Assembly: GCA_963785755.1 (NCBI GenBank)
Contig: CAWAXG010000075.1
Location: 806,001-870,000 of the forward strand
Direction: 5' to 3'
DNA length: 64,000 nucleotides
From: JACCXG01 sp963785755
Lineage (GTDB): Bacteria; Acidobacteriota; Vicinamibacteria; Vicinamibacterales; 2-12-FULL-66-21
The notes beneath the pieces are model-generated. The model did no database searches and was not told the DNA's origin. It worked only from the letters and a program-made list of their open reading frames with translations. Within the stretch, counting starts at the first letter, position 1, and the number at the start of each line of letters is the position of its first letter. Of the stretch, positions 28,199-36,578 are shown one piece after another. The position numbers and the translations under genes are program-made.

Positions 28199-29407
28199 TC
28201 ACCACGAATGGAGCGTCCCATCCATTCTGCGGCTGACCGGCAGGTAGGCGCGTTCGTAGGGAAAGCTGCCAGCCAGCGCCTCGTCTATGTCGACGCCGAG
28301 CCCGGGCCGATCGCCGGGGTGCATGTAGCCTGAGTCGAACGCGTACGCGTGCGGGAACACACGATCCGTGTCCGCGTTGTGCGGCATGTGCTCCTGAATC
28401 CCGAAGTTGTGCACGCTGAGCCCGAAGTGCAGCGCCGCCGCCATCGCCACCGGACTCAGATCCGTGGCGCCGTGACAACCGGTGCGCACGTGATGCAGCT
28501 CGGCGAGCGCCGCAATCTTCCGGAGATGACTGATCCCGCCGGCGTGCGTCACCGTCGTCCGGATGTAGTCGATGAGATGCTCCGCGATGAGCTGATGGCA
28601 GTCGAAGATGGTGTTGAAGACCTCCCCGACCGCGAGCGGCGTCGTGGTGTGCTGGCGGATCAGGCGATAGGAGTCCTGCAGCTCCGCCGGCACCGGATCC
28701 TCCAGCCAGAACAAACGGTAGGCCTCGAGCGACTTGCCGAGCGCACCCGCCTCAATCGGCGTGAGGCGGTGATGCACGTCGTGCAGCAGGTGCAGCTCGT
28801 AACCGAACTCGCGGCGCAGCCGATCGAACACCGAGGGCACGAAGTCGAGATACCGTTCGGTGCTCCACGCCGACTCCGTCGGCAGGCCGCGCTCCGCCGG
28901 CTCGTACGGCGCGGTCCCTTTGGGGATGCCGTAGACGTGGTCCATCCCGGGAATTCCGCATTGCGCCCGGATCGCCTTGTAGCCGAGCTTCTCGTGGTGT
29001 GCCACCGCCTCGACCGTCTCGTTGAGCGTCTTGCCGTTGGCGTGCGCGTAAACCATGACCCGCTCGCGCGACGCGCCGCCGAGCAGCTGATAGAGCGGCA
29101 CGCCGAGAGACTTGGCCCGGATGTCCCACAGCGCGGTGTCGACCGCGGCAATCGCCGTCATCGTCACCGGACCCCGCCGCCAGTACGCGCCCTTGTAGAG
29201 GTATTGCCACGTGTCCTCGATGCGACGGGCATCACGCCCGACGAGCACGGGCAACAGGTGGTCGTTCAAGTAGGCCGCCACCGCCATCTCGCGGCCGTTG
29301 AGGGTCGCATCGCCGAGGCCATACACGCCGTCCTCGGTGACCAGCTTCAACGTGACGAAATTGCGGCCAGGAGAACAGACGATCACGCGCGCGTCGACGA
29401 TTCGCAC
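28199..29407 (-). CDS. manD: D-mannonate dehydratase (ManD/RspA type, enolase superfamily)
   Basis: A protein of 402 aa. It dehydrates D-mannonate (some members D-gluconate) to 2-keto-3-deoxy-D-gluconate, which KdgK and Eda encoded at 50.8-52.8 kb would process. All characteristic residues are visible: the R and Y of IRAQCGIPGMDHVYG (about 145-159), Asp and His of LLHDVHHRL (about 208-210), Glu of WLEDPVP (about 234), Glu of AVGEVFN (about 260), His of GCHGATDL (about 311) and Glu of IQEHMPH (about 338). The Arg/Tyr pair and the His-type base mark the ManD subgroup rather than galactonate dehydratase. The start MRIVDARVIV is typical. It is 79 bp upstream of the TIM-barrel gene on the same strand. 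Confidence 0.93.
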   Translation of the reverse strand: MRIVDARVIVCSPGRNFVTLKLVTEDGVYGLGDATLNGREMAVAAYLNDHLLPVLVGRDARRIEDTWQYLYKGAYWRRGPVTMTAIAAVDTALWDIRAKSLGVPLYQLLGGASRERVMVYAHANGKTLNETVEAVAHHEKLGYKAIRAQCGIPGMDHVYGIPKGTAPYEPAERGLPTESAWSTERYLDFVPSVFDRLRREFGYELHLLHDVHHRLTPIEAGALGKSLEAYRLFWLEDPVPAELQDSYRLIRQHTTTPLAVGEVFNTIFDCHQLIAEHLIDYIRTTVTHAGGISHLRKIAALAELHHVRTGCHGATDLSPVAMAAALHFGLSVHNFGIQEHMPHNADTDRVFPHAYAFDSGYMHPGDRPGLGVDIDEALAGSFPYERAYLPVSRRMDGTLHSW

Positions 29408-29457
29408 TTTCTAACTCCCGACTCTCAGTTCGCAACTGCTCAGAAAATACGAGGTGG

Positions 29458-29570
29458 GCTTCGCGCCGCACGAAGGCTCGACGGCACGACGGCACGACGT
29501 CAGATATTTCAAGGTTCCTTCGTCCCTTCGTGACTTCGTGACTTCGTGCCGTCGTGCGGCGCGAAGCGCA
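29458..29570. repeat. GTGCCTTCGTG-family inverted element (copy 1)
   Basis: The outer arms are a perfect 16-bp inverted repeat: GCTTCGCGCCGCACGA at 29458-29473 and its complement at 29552-29567. Inside are 9-10 bp words, cgacggcacgacggcacgac on the left and ttcgtgacttcgtgacttcg on the right. A 26-bp block at 29544-29569 recurs unchanged at 38159-38184. The right arm overlaps the end of the enolase-superfamily gene and codes its last residues. Just upstream, 29411-29438 has ctaactcccgactctcag, a lone piece of the CCAACTCCC word family. Confidence 0.8.
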
Positions 29571-31044
29571 GTTCGTGTTTTCCGGGGAGCTGGGAGTCTT
29601 CAGACTCCAGCCTGGTGAACACCGACGGATCGAGCTCCGGTTGAACCCCGAACGGCGCCTGATTCGCGGAGCCGAGCCGGATCGCCCCATCGACGATGTC
29701 GAGGCAGGCGAAGCCGTCAGCGTGGCGCCGGTAGATGTCGCCGTGCGCCGCCAGCGTCTCGTCCTGCCAGGATTCGGGCATCATGCTCAGCCCGCGATAG
29801 TAATGATGACCGTTGCGCTCGATATGGGCGATGCCGAGCAGCGCCATCATCGCCAGGTCCTGCAACAGGGCAACCGGCCCGAGAATGCACAAATCCTCGC
29901 CCGTCAGGACTCCCGGCCTGCCTTCGCCGCGCCGGCGGGCCAGCATCGCCGCGTTCGCGAGACCCTTGACGATGCCCTTGCAGTTCTTGTGACTGGCGCC
30001 AACGTAGCCCAGATCGAGCGCGGCCGGGACGTCGCCCACCGCCCCGTCCGATTCGTCGATGATGATGGGCGGCCGATCGGTCCACTCGCCCAACACGCGC
30101 CCGGCATCCGCGCTCAGCGCGCTGTTCCGATGAACCGGCTGTTCGACCACGATCACATGGCGCCACAGATCCGCGAGTGCGCTCTCCGTGCGAACCTGCT
30201 CCCAGAACTGGCGGAACGCCCCGAAGTCGTGGAAGTTCTCGTTACCATCGAGCGTGACGAACCACTCGCCATCGGTCTCGCGCGCCAGCAGATCGACCAG
30301 CGCGCGTAATCGCGGAACGTCGCGGTCGAGCGCCGCGCTCAGCTTCACCTTGAAATAGCGCAGACCGTAGGCGCGAATCGACGCCTCCAGATCCTGCGGC
30401 AGCCCGTCGTCCACGCGATCTTCAGGCCGGAGATCGGCCGCGGTGAGCGCATCCGCCAGACCAATCGTGTGCCGTACGTGGCCGGCGCCGGCTGGTGAAG
30501 ACGGAAGGACCTCGCCGAGCTCGAGGCCACGGAGCTCCGGATACACGTCGCCGAGGCGGATTCCCAGATCGTTCCGAACGAGGTGATGCAGCGGCTCCCG
30601 GGCGATCCGGCAGATCCCGTCGAGCACCGCCCGTTCGACGAGGCTCACGCCGAGGTGCGCCAGAAGGGGCGCGATACCACGCTCCCGCGCCCACGCGCCC
30701 TGGGCGCGGTCGAGCTCGCGCCACAGATCGAAGAACGCAATCGGCTGTCGCGCGATGTCAGCGGCGAGCCTCGCCGCGTGCCCGATGACGTCCATCATGT
30801 CGGGCAGATCCTGCTCGAACGTCGTGGCCGGGTCCTTGGTGAACCATTTCGGCGGCAGCCCCTCGGCCGCAAGACCCCAGGCGGACGATCCTCCAACGGT
30901 GACCCGCGTGCGCATGAACAATTGCGGCACTTCCGTCATGCTCGCGATCCCGTAGCGAAACGGAAAGCGCAGACGAGTGCGGAGGGTGAAGAACTCGAAC
31001 GGTGAAATGGTGAATCGGGTTGCCACGCTCAATCCGAGCCTCAC
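29509..31044 (-). CDS. Enolase-superfamily enzyme (mandelate racemase/MLE-like), substrate unknown
   Basis: About 511 aa, longer than usual for the superfamily. Barrel motifs in order: KxK in LRYFKVKLSAAL (about 245), Asp in WFVTLDGNENFHDF (about 275), Glu in VIVVEQPVHRN (about 315), acidic pair in IIIDESDGAVGD (about 350) and a lysine in GASHKNCKGIVK (about 372). This pattern suggests a Lys/Lys epimerase- or cycloisomerase-like acid/base pair and a normal metal site. The subfamily was not recognised. The start is uncertain: the GTG at 31044 is used because everything further upstream lies in a repeat element, and 31026 (GTG) is also possible. The last residues (HDGTKSRSHEGTKEP) are coded by the repeat at 29458-29570, so the native end was probably near GKHELRF. 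Confidence 0.75.
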   Translation of the reverse strand: MRLGLSVATRFTISPFEFFTLRTRLRFPFRYGIASMTEVPQLFMRTRVTVGGSSAWGLAAEGLPPKWFTKDPATTFEQDLPDMMDVIGHAARLAADIARQPIAFFDLWRELDRAQGAWARERGIAPLLAHLGVSLVERAVLDGICRIAREPLHHLVRNDLGIRLGDVYPELRGLELGEVLPSSPAGAGHVRHTIGLADALTAADLRPEDRVDDGLPQDLEASIRAYGLRYFKVKLSAALDRDVPRLRALVDLLARETDGEWFVTLDGNENFHDFGAFRQFWEQVRTESALADLWRHVIVVEQPVHRNSALSADAGRVLGEWTDRPPIIIDESDGAVGDVPAALDLGYVGASHKNCKGIVKGLANAAMLARRRGEGRPGVLTGEDLCILGPVALLQDLAMMALLGIAHIERNGHHYYRGLSMMPESWQDETLAAHGDIYRRHADGFACLDIVDGAIRLGSANQAPFGVQPELDPSVFTRLESEDSQLPGKHELRFAPHDGTKSRSHEGTKEP

Positions 31045-31046
31045 GT

Positions 31047-31290
31047 CAGCATTTCTAAATGCGCGTGGGGCCCTCCGCCTCCGCGCGGTTACGTCGTCAT
31101 TCGCGCTACGGCGAGACCTCGCCGTAGCTGGTCGCCGGCATTCTCCTCGACCAGCGGAGGCGGGCACCCCGCACGCGCTTCTACGCGAGCTTCGCCGTAG
31201 CGGTCGTCCCGCCTCCGCTGAAGCTACGGCGGACTCGCCGAAGCCTTCGCGCGACGGCCTTTGGCCTTGCCGCGCCTCCGGCGCGGCCTA
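31047..31290. repeat. CTACGGCGAG/CTCGCCGTAG hairpin-rich element (copy 1)
   Basis: The whole 249-bp gap is made of short palindromic words such as ctacggcgagacctcgccgt, cttcgccgtagc and the 20-mer cggcggactcgccgaagcct at 31227-31246, which recurs exactly at 39347-39366. It ends with gccgcgcctccggcgcggcc, itself a hairpin (arms gccgcgcc/ggcgcggc). No gene was recognised. Related elements are at 39210-39392 and 51656-51770. Confidence 0.7.
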
Positions 31291-31293
31291 CCG

Positions 31294-32334
31294 TCATCTA
31301 GACGCTAATGCTTGCCGGCCCAGATACAAGTCCCTCCCCTTCACTAACGCCGCAATTTTCCTATCGGCCACCGATCGCTTGAGCATCCAGAAGCCGCAGT
31401 CCGGATGCACGTAGCGCACGCGGCCGGGACCAAGCGACTGGTCGGCGCGTTCGATCGCGGCCGCGATCTCGTCCGGCGTTTCGACGTGATTGACCTTGAT
31501 GTCGATGACACCGAGCCCGATCGCGATCTCGGGGCGCAGCTCGCGCAGCGCCTCGAGGTCGGACGCCGGCCGGTGTGCCAGCTCGAGGACGAGGTGATCC
31601 GCGTGCAGCGCATTCAGGAACGAAACCAGGGCGCGCCAGGTCCCTTGCTGAATCGTCTGTCCGCCGTAATTGCCGAAGCAGAAGTGCACGGCCTTCTCTC
31701 CCCGCACCGCGTCGAGCACGCGGTTGATCGCCTCGGCGGCCAGCGGCCCGTCGTCAGGGTTGCCGGGGATGTTCGCTTCGTCGACCTGGACGCAGGCGCA
31801 GCGCAAGTCGCGGGCCTGCGCGGCCAGGGCATCGGCGATCGCGAGCGTCAGCGCGCGGAGATCGTGATAGTGCTCGTCGAGCAGCGTGCGCGCGAGCATG
31901 TAGGGGCTCGTGAGCGTGAACTTGAACGGACCGGCGGCGACGCTGCCGGCGCGGGCGCAGTCGTCGGGCAGGTTCATCGACCCTTCGGTCACCGGGCCGA
32001 TCACGATCCCAGCCGGCTTGCTGCGGAAACGCATCTCGGATTTCGCGCGGAACGCCGCCGCGTCCCGCCGGCCGATGTCCCCTCGCACGCCGCCGAGGCG
32101 GCGGACGAAGTAGTCGATCATCCCGTTCGTGTCCGGATGATTCACGTCGAAGCGATACAGCTCGCCGTCGGTCGGCAGATCGATTCCCGCCTGGCGCTGC
32201 AGATCGAACACGACGCGGGTCGCATCGAGCAGCGTCTGCTCGCTCGGCAGCGCCGCCAGCCAGTCCGGTATGGGGTACGACCCGACGGTCGTGGTGAGGA
32301 TGGCGGGCGCGCCTGCGCCGCGGCGATCGGTCAT
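31294..32334 (-). CDS. MetE C-terminal-like (cobalamin-independent methionine synthase type) protein
   Basis: A protein of 346 aa. The start at 32334 (MTDRRGAGAPAILTTTVGSY) overlaps the stop of the upstream Gfo/Idh gene (ATGA). The UROD/MetE-like barrel keeps the zinc ligands: HxC in AVHFCFGNYGG (about 235), Glu in LVLELAHRP (about 262) and Cys in VHPDCGFWML (about 320). The N-terminal homocysteine/folate-binding half of true MetE is absent, as in archaeal-type and other short MetE-like proteins. These use other methyl donors or have unknown roles. Its place among sugar genes is unexplained. Confidence 0.82.
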   Translation of the reverse strand: MTDRRGAGAPAILTTTVGSYPIPDWLAALPSEQTLLDATRVVFDLQRQAGIDLPTDGELYRFDVNHPDTNGMIDYFVRRLGGVRGDIGRRDAAAFRAKSEMRFRSKPAGIVIGPVTEGSMNLPDDCARAGSVAAGPFKFTLTSPYMLARTLLDEHYHDLRALTLAIADALAAQARDLRCACVQVDEANIPGNPDDGPLAAEAINRVLDAVRGEKAVHFCFGNYGGQTIQQGTWRALVSFLNALHADHLVLELAHRPASDLEALRELRPEIAIGLGVIDIKVNHVETPDEIAAAIERADQSLGPGRVRYVHPDCGFWMLKRSVADRKIAALVKGRDLYLGRQALASR

Positions 32335-33332
32335 TTCCGTAGTTCCGACAGCGCGACTTCCGCCCCGTTTCTCTCCTTGCTCAGCTGAGCGGCGGTCATG
32401 AACTCGAAGACTTCGATCGTCTCCGCCACGTCGACCGGTGCGCGCCCGGTGTGAAAGAACTCCGCGATCTTCTCGATGAGCGCGTCGTATCCTCCGCCCC
32501 CGGAGGCGTTGACTGTTCCCTTGTCGCCCCACACCGTCAGCAGCGGCAGTTTGGGATCGGCTTTGGGAATCCCGTGATAGACGCCGATCCGCCCGTCCTT
32601 CCAGGTGCAGGTCGTAATGTCGGCGTCCCCCTCAATCTTGCGGGACAGCCGCGTGCAGCCGGGACCCATCACGGCATACAACGCCTCGACCCCGTGAATC
32701 CCGTAGTAGAAGAGGTCGGGGTGGAAGTCGATCTTGTTCAGCACGTAGGTCGCCTGAACCTTGGTCGTCTTGCCAATCGAGGAGTTCTTCTTGATGGCTG
32801 GAATGTCGGCCTGAAATCGCGCCGAGGACGCGCTGAAAAACGCCGTGCCCGTCTGCTTCGACAGCGCCGCGATCCGGCGCGCATCCTCGAGGCTCGCGGC
32901 CAGCGGCTTGTCGATGAACACCCGCTTGCCCGCCTTGAAGACCGGCGTGACCTGGGCCAGGTGCGGCCGCCCGTCCACGCTCTCCAGCAGGACGACGTCG
33001 ACTTTGGCGAGGAGAGCGTCGATGCTGTCGACGAGCTCGACGCCAGCCTGCTGAATCGTGGCGGAGAACTTGTCGACGCGGGTGGCGCTGATCGGGAGAT
33101 CGGGGCTGCCGCCTTTGTACGCGGCGACAACCTTGACCTTCCACTCCGGATGCGAGTTCAGGGTCTTGGTGAACTGCGGCACGTGGGACGTATCCGTACC
33201 GATGATGCCGGCGCGCAGCTCGCGGGTTGCCCATGCGGGAGCGTTGCCGGTCGGCGTCTGACGGCTGGCAACGTCGGCGTAATTCACGGCGCCGAGGATG
33301 GCGGCGACGGCGATGGTCCGCAAAGTGTTCAT
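32331..33332 (-). CDS. Exported Gfo/Idh/MocA family oxidoreductase
   Basis: A protein of 333 aa. The start MNTLRTIAVAAILGAVNYAD at 33332 has GAGG 8 bases upstream and a signal peptide. An exported member implies a tightly bound cofactor or Tat/Sec export of an apo form. The Rossmann region is atypical (LRAGIIGTDTSHVPQFTKTL, about 40) and lacks a classical GxGxxG. The family lysine is in VFIDKPLAAS (about 140) and a His in YYGIHGVEALYA (about 210). It is coupled to the MetE-like gene, and the divergent exported TIM-barrel gene starts 103 bp away, so the two may share a promoter region. The gap holds a lone caactcccaactg word at 33364-33376. Confidence 0.82.
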   Translation of the reverse strand: MNTLRTIAVAAILGAVNYADVASRQTPTGNAPAWATRELRAGIIGTDTSHVPQFTKTLNSHPEWKVKVVAAYKGGSPDLPISATRVDKFSATIQQAGVELVDSIDALLAKVDVVLLESVDGRPHLAQVTPVFKAGKRVFIDKPLAASLEDARRIAALSKQTGTAFFSASSARFQADIPAIKKNSSIGKTTKVQATYVLNKIDFHPDLFYYGIHGVEALYAVMGPGCTRLSRKIEGDADITTCTWKDGRIGVYHGIPKADPKLPLLTVWGDKGTVNASGGGGYDALIEKIAEFFHTGRAPVDVAETIEVFEFMTAAQLSKERNGAEVALSELRK

Positions 33333-33434
33333 TCGCATGGCCTCAGTATGCATGGACTCTCATCAACTCCCAACTGCCCGCCTCCGCGGCGCTCTGCGTT
33401 TCCAACCGCTCTCCCGTTGTGCTAGTGTCCCGCC

Positions 33435-34424
33435 ATGTACACGCGACGTCATTTCACCCGCCTCGCCCTGAGCGCGCTTCCCGCGGCTCATGTCCTGGGA
33501 TCCGATGCCCTGGCCTTTCAGGCGAAACCGAACTCGAAAGTCCGCGGCGTCACGATCGGCATGAACGTCCCGTACAACTTCGGCGGTCGAAGCGCGCCGG
33601 TCGACGAGATCATTCAGCACTGCGTCACGCTCGGGGTGAGCGGCGTCGAACTGCGGACGCAGCCGGTCGAGGCGTTTCTGGGACTGCCCGAGAGCCTCGT
33701 GACCGCCGCCACCGGCCGCGGCGGCCGCAATGCCGCCCCGCCGACACCCGAGCAGCTGGCGGCGCGCAAGTCGGCCGCCGACGACATCCGCAAATGGCGC
33801 CTCTCCGTCTCGATGGACAAGGTCGCCGCGGTCCGGAAGAAGTTCGAGGACGCCGGCATCCTGATCGAGATCGTCAAGGTCGACGGCATCTTCGACATGG
33901 CGGATGAAGTGCTCGACTACGAGTTCCAGCTGGCCAAGGCGCTCGGCGCCCGCGCCATCTCGACCGAGATCGCGCACGTCGATCCCAAAGAGCCGGAAGT
34001 GTCCGCCGCGCGCCACAAGCGGGTCGGCCAGTTCGCCGACAAGCACCGGCTGATGGTCGGCTACCACGGCCACACCGAGACCGGGCCGAAGGAATGGGAG
34101 GACGTCTTCAAGCTGGCGAAATACAACGGCGCGAACCTCGACATCGGCCACTTCATCGCCGGCAACAAGACCTCGCCGGTCCCGTTCCTCAAACAACATC
34201 ACGCGCGGATCACGCACATTCACGTGAAGGACAAGACGCTCGGCAACGAGAACGTGCCGTTCGGTCAGGGTGACACCCCGATCAAGGAAGTGCTGCAGCT
34301 GATCAGGGACAACAAGTGGCCGATTCAGGCGACCATCGAATTCGAGTACCCCGTTCCGCAGGGCTCCGATCGAATGACCGAGCTCAAGAAGTGCGTCGAC
34401 TTCTGCCGGGCCGCGCTGGCCTGA
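33435..34424 (+). CDS. Exported sugar-phosphate isomerase/epimerase-like TIM-barrel protein
   Basis: A protein of 329 aa. The Tat-type signal MYTRRHFTRLALSALPAAHV is followed by the TIM barrel: GVTIGMNVPYNFGGRSA (about 37), GVSGVELRTQPVEAFL (about 70), AISTEIAHVDPKE (about 178), MVGYHGHTETGPKEW (about 205), NLDIGHFIAGNK (about 235), ITHIHVKDKTLGNENVPFGQ (about 258) and QATIEFEYP (about 300). These contain the E, H, D, H and E metal-ligand set. It is a paralogue of the gene at 17979-18842 and, like it, is next to a Gfo/Idh or DUF1080-type gene. The pairing fits periplasmic turnover of oxidised glycosides (inference). Confidence 0.84.
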   Translation: MYTRRHFTRLALSALPAAHVLGSDALAFQAKPNSKVRGVTIGMNVPYNFGGRSAPVDEIIQHCVTLGVSGVELRTQPVEAFLGLPESLVTAATGRGGRNAAPPTPEQLAARKSAADDIRKWRLSVSMDKVAAVRKKFEDAGILIEIVKVDGIFDMADEVLDYEFQLAKALGARAISTEIAHVDPKEPEVSAARHKRVGQFADKHRLMVGYHGHTETGPKEWEDVFKLAKYNGANLDIGHFIAGNKTSPVPFLKQHHARITHIHVKDKTLGNENVPFGQGDTPIKEVLQLIRDNKWPIQATIEFEYPVPQGSDRMTELKKCVDFCRAALA

Positions 34425-34444
34425 GCCGCGGCTGGCGAGTAGAG

Positions 34445-34533
34445 GATTTTTTTGACAAGGAGGATTAAGTGTCCTTGCCTCGGGGCACCTCAGAGTAAAT
34501 CCTCCCGTCCTCCCGTCCTCCCTGTGAATTAAG
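34445..34533. repeat. CCTCCCGTCC-type inverted element between convergent genes
   Basis: The left arm is gaggatttttttgacaagga then ggattaag; the right arm is taaatcctcccgtcctcccg then tcctccctgtgaattaag. GGAGGATTAA pairs with TAAATCCTCC with one bulge. The element fills the 104-bp space between the stops at 34424 (+) and 34529 (-), and a T7 run is present, so it may work as a terminator. Confidence 0.55.
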
Positions 34534-35578
34534 AATCCCCTGGTGAATTGCTACTCCGCCTCGCGCCGCCGCACGACTCGCGCACGACGAGATGCGGCGG
34601 CACGATGACGCGGCGCGGCTCTTCATCGTCCGCATCCTCGTCCTCGAGCGGATTCAACAACAGCTCCGCGGCTTCGCGGCCAACCTCGCTGCGCGACCAG
34701 CTCACCGTCGTCAACGGCACGCGCAGCAGATCGCCGAAGGTGATATCGCCGACCCCGACGACGGCGATGTCATCCGGCACTTTCAAGCCGGCCTCCCAGA
34801 TCGCCTTCATCGCGCCGATGGCGCAGGGATCGTTGGCGGCGAACACCGCATCGACTCGCGGGCGCAGCGCGAGCAGGCGCTTCATCGCGCGATAGCCGTC
34901 GGCCTCCATGAAGCCCGCGGGGACGAGCCATTCAGCCGGGGGACGGACGCCGGCGGCGCGCAACGCGTCCTTCCAGCCCTTCTCACGGCGGCGGGCATGG
35001 GTCAGCCGCGGTCCGGCAAGGTGCGCGATCGCCTTGCGTCCGGACGCGAGGAGATGCTCGGTCGCCAGCACACCCGCGCGTTCGTCATCCGTGAGCACAC
35101 GATGGCAGGGGACGTTGGGGTAATCGTCGCGGTCGATCATCACCAGGCCGATCCCGAGCGATCGGAACTCGCGCAGCATTTCTCCGTTGCCGCTTCCCGG
35201 CGCCGACGCGAGCACGATGCCGTCGACCTGGCGGCCGTGCAGCATCTGCAGCTCGGAGCGCTCCTTCGACGGATTCTCGCCGGAGCTGCAGAGCAGCAGC
35301 CCGTAGCCCTTTTCGCTCGCCACCGGTTCGATCCCCGCCACGATCTCGACGAAGAACGAGTGCATCAGATCGGGAATGACGATGCCGAGGGTATGGGTGC
35401 GCCGGAGCGTCAACGATCGGGCGACGGCGTTGGGGCGATAGCCGAGCTCCTCCACTTTGGCCAGAACCCTGGCGCGGGTCGCGGGGCTGATGTCGTCGTG
35501 GTTGTTGAGCACTTTCGAGACGGTGGTGATCGAGACGCCCAGCTCGCCGGCAATCCGCTTCATCGTGGTCGAAGCCAT
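34529..35578 (-). CDS. LacI family transcriptional regulator
   Basis: A protein of 349 aa. The N-terminal helix-turn-helix is MKRIAGELGVSITTVSKVLN (residues 6-25), followed by the hinge helix region YRPNAVARSLTLRRTH (about 47-62), which inserts into the central CG of LacI operators. The remainder is a periplasmic-binding-protein-like sugar domain (HTLGIVIPDLMHSFFVEIVA, VDAVFAANDPCAIGAMKAIW). The effector is not predictable; a sugar acid such as KDG is a fair guess from the genes carrying its presumed site. An operator-like site (35607-35620) lies 29 bases upstream of the start, suggesting autoregulation. Confidence 0.92.
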   Translation of the reverse strand: MASTTMKRIAGELGVSITTVSKVLNNHDDISPATRARVLAKVEELGYRPNAVARSLTLRRTHTLGIVIPDLMHSFFVEIVAGIEPVASEKGYGLLLCSSGENPSKERSELQMLHGRQVDGIVLASAPGSGNGEMLREFRSLGIGLVMIDRDDYPNVPCHRVLTDDERAGVLATEHLLASGRKAIAHLAGPRLTHARRREKGWKDALRAAGVRPPAEWLVPAGFMEADGYRAMKRLLALRPRVDAVFAANDPCAIGAMKAIWEAGLKVPDDIAVVGVGDITFGDLLRVPLTTVSWSRSEVGREAAELLLNPLEDEDADDEEPRRVIVPPHLVVRESCGGARRSSNSPGDS

Positions 35579-35606
35579 GTCAACCCTTTTCGCAAAAAAG
35601 CCTTTA

Positions 35607-35620
35607 CTTAAACGGTAAAG
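35607..35620. promoter_or_regulatory. LacI-type operator, site C (before lacI)
   Basis: CTTAAACGGTAAAG shares the CGGTAAAG half with the other three sites. A further inverted pair CTTTAC/GTAAAG (35602-35607 and 35615-35620, 7 bases apart) overlaps it. Its place just before the regulator gene is typical for autoregulation. Confidence 0.6.
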
Positions 35621-35774
35621 AACAGTATCACGGCCACGGCCCGCGGCAAGCGGAAATATCGACCGAACGATATATGCGCGCCGACCGCTCCAGCTGGCCG
35701 CAGGGAAACGAGTCCGGATTCGTTGTGTGACTGAGGATCCAGAATGCTGGCAACTGGCCGGACCCGAGAAAGCT

Positions 35775-35803
35775 TACTCGGTCCGCCGCTTCTTCAGGAT
35801 CTC
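35775..35803 (-). repeat. Partial duplicate of the oxidoreductase 3' end, left copy
   Basis: TACTCGGTCC plus 19 further bases (gccgcttcttcaggatctc) match 36580-36611 exactly except for a 3-base deletion. On the minus strand this reads EILKKRRTE and a TAA stop, against EILKKRPRTE and TAG in the intact gene. The codon-length gap and aligned stop show that it was once a coding copy. Confidence 0.7.
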
Positions 35804-35925
35804 TGGGGCGGGAAGGGGCGGGAAACCTAGCGCCGGCGGAACCCTTGCTATCCAGGGCACTTCACGGTCGCGAGATAGGACGCGGGCCAGGGCGCGCGCA
35901 TGCTCGCGGGCACGCTGTGAACGGG

Positions 35926-36232
35926 TCACGCGGGGAAGCGCGGCCACGTGCCCCCGACAAGACAGTTCCGGTCGATCTCTTGTTGAGTCGCCGTGGCGAC
36001 CGGCCGGCCGCGGCGCTCGAGCGCCTGATGGTGACGCCGCTTCGTGTCGCGCAGCAGATAGTAAGTCTGGACTTCGATCCGGACTTCGGGCGACAGGCGC
36101 TCGAACGCGTCCTGGTCAAATTCCACGGCGCACCGGCCCGTCGAACACCAGCGCGCAGCGCTCGCCGGCCAGTTCCCCTTCGAGCTGGCGCGCGCGGTAT
36201 TGCCACAACAACGCGGGTGGTAACGTGATCAT
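35926..36232 (-). pseudogene. Possible remnant of a small unknown protein
   Basis: Two minus frames join to MITLPPALLWQYRARQLEGE, then GERCALVFDGPVRR, and, after a one-base shift near 36118, AVEFDQDAFERLSPEVRIEV followed by QTYYLLRDTKRRHHQALER. Composition and continuity look protein-like, but no family was recognised. If real it would be about 101 aa. It may be cargo of whatever was lost here. Confidence 0.35.
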
Positions 36233-36578
36233 GCTCGTGTCGGCCACGGCGGATTCGTCTCGACGGCGTCTTCGCCTTTGTGCCCGACGGACGCTATGCA
36301 ATGTCTATGACAAAAGCGGCGGACCCGACGCACTCCAATGCGCCAGGTCGCGCGAGTTCACGCCGCAGCGAAGCGAAGGGCGCGAATTCAGCTGCTCTTA
36401 ACCTGTCTGCTGGAGTGGGTCGCGCAGCCAGAACCGCAGCGGCCGAGAGAACGCAGGCGGGCGCGTGACGGTCACTGCCATGCACGCGCCGGCCGCCGGC
36501 ATTTGTAGGACAAACACCTACGCAAAGGGCGGAGGTCGACGACATAAAACCGGAGTAAGAAGAAATATCCCGGTAAGG

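Larger units (their letters stand above)
35621..36578. other. Gene-poor degenerate region
   Basis: About 960 bases without a convincing intact gene. It has shorter, overlapping frames with no family features, a lower GC start (35621-35720) and a 29-base partial copy of the neighbouring gene's end. The only stretch that looks formerly coding is on the minus strand at 35926-36232. It is best read as a scar of loss or insertion. Confidence 0.5.

Noticed and set aside
35727..36401. A 224-residue plus-strand frame in the gene-poor region.
   Set aside because: Composition is R/S/G/A-rich without protein-like periodicity, no ribosome-binding site is seen, and it overlaps the more protein-like minus-strand remnant.
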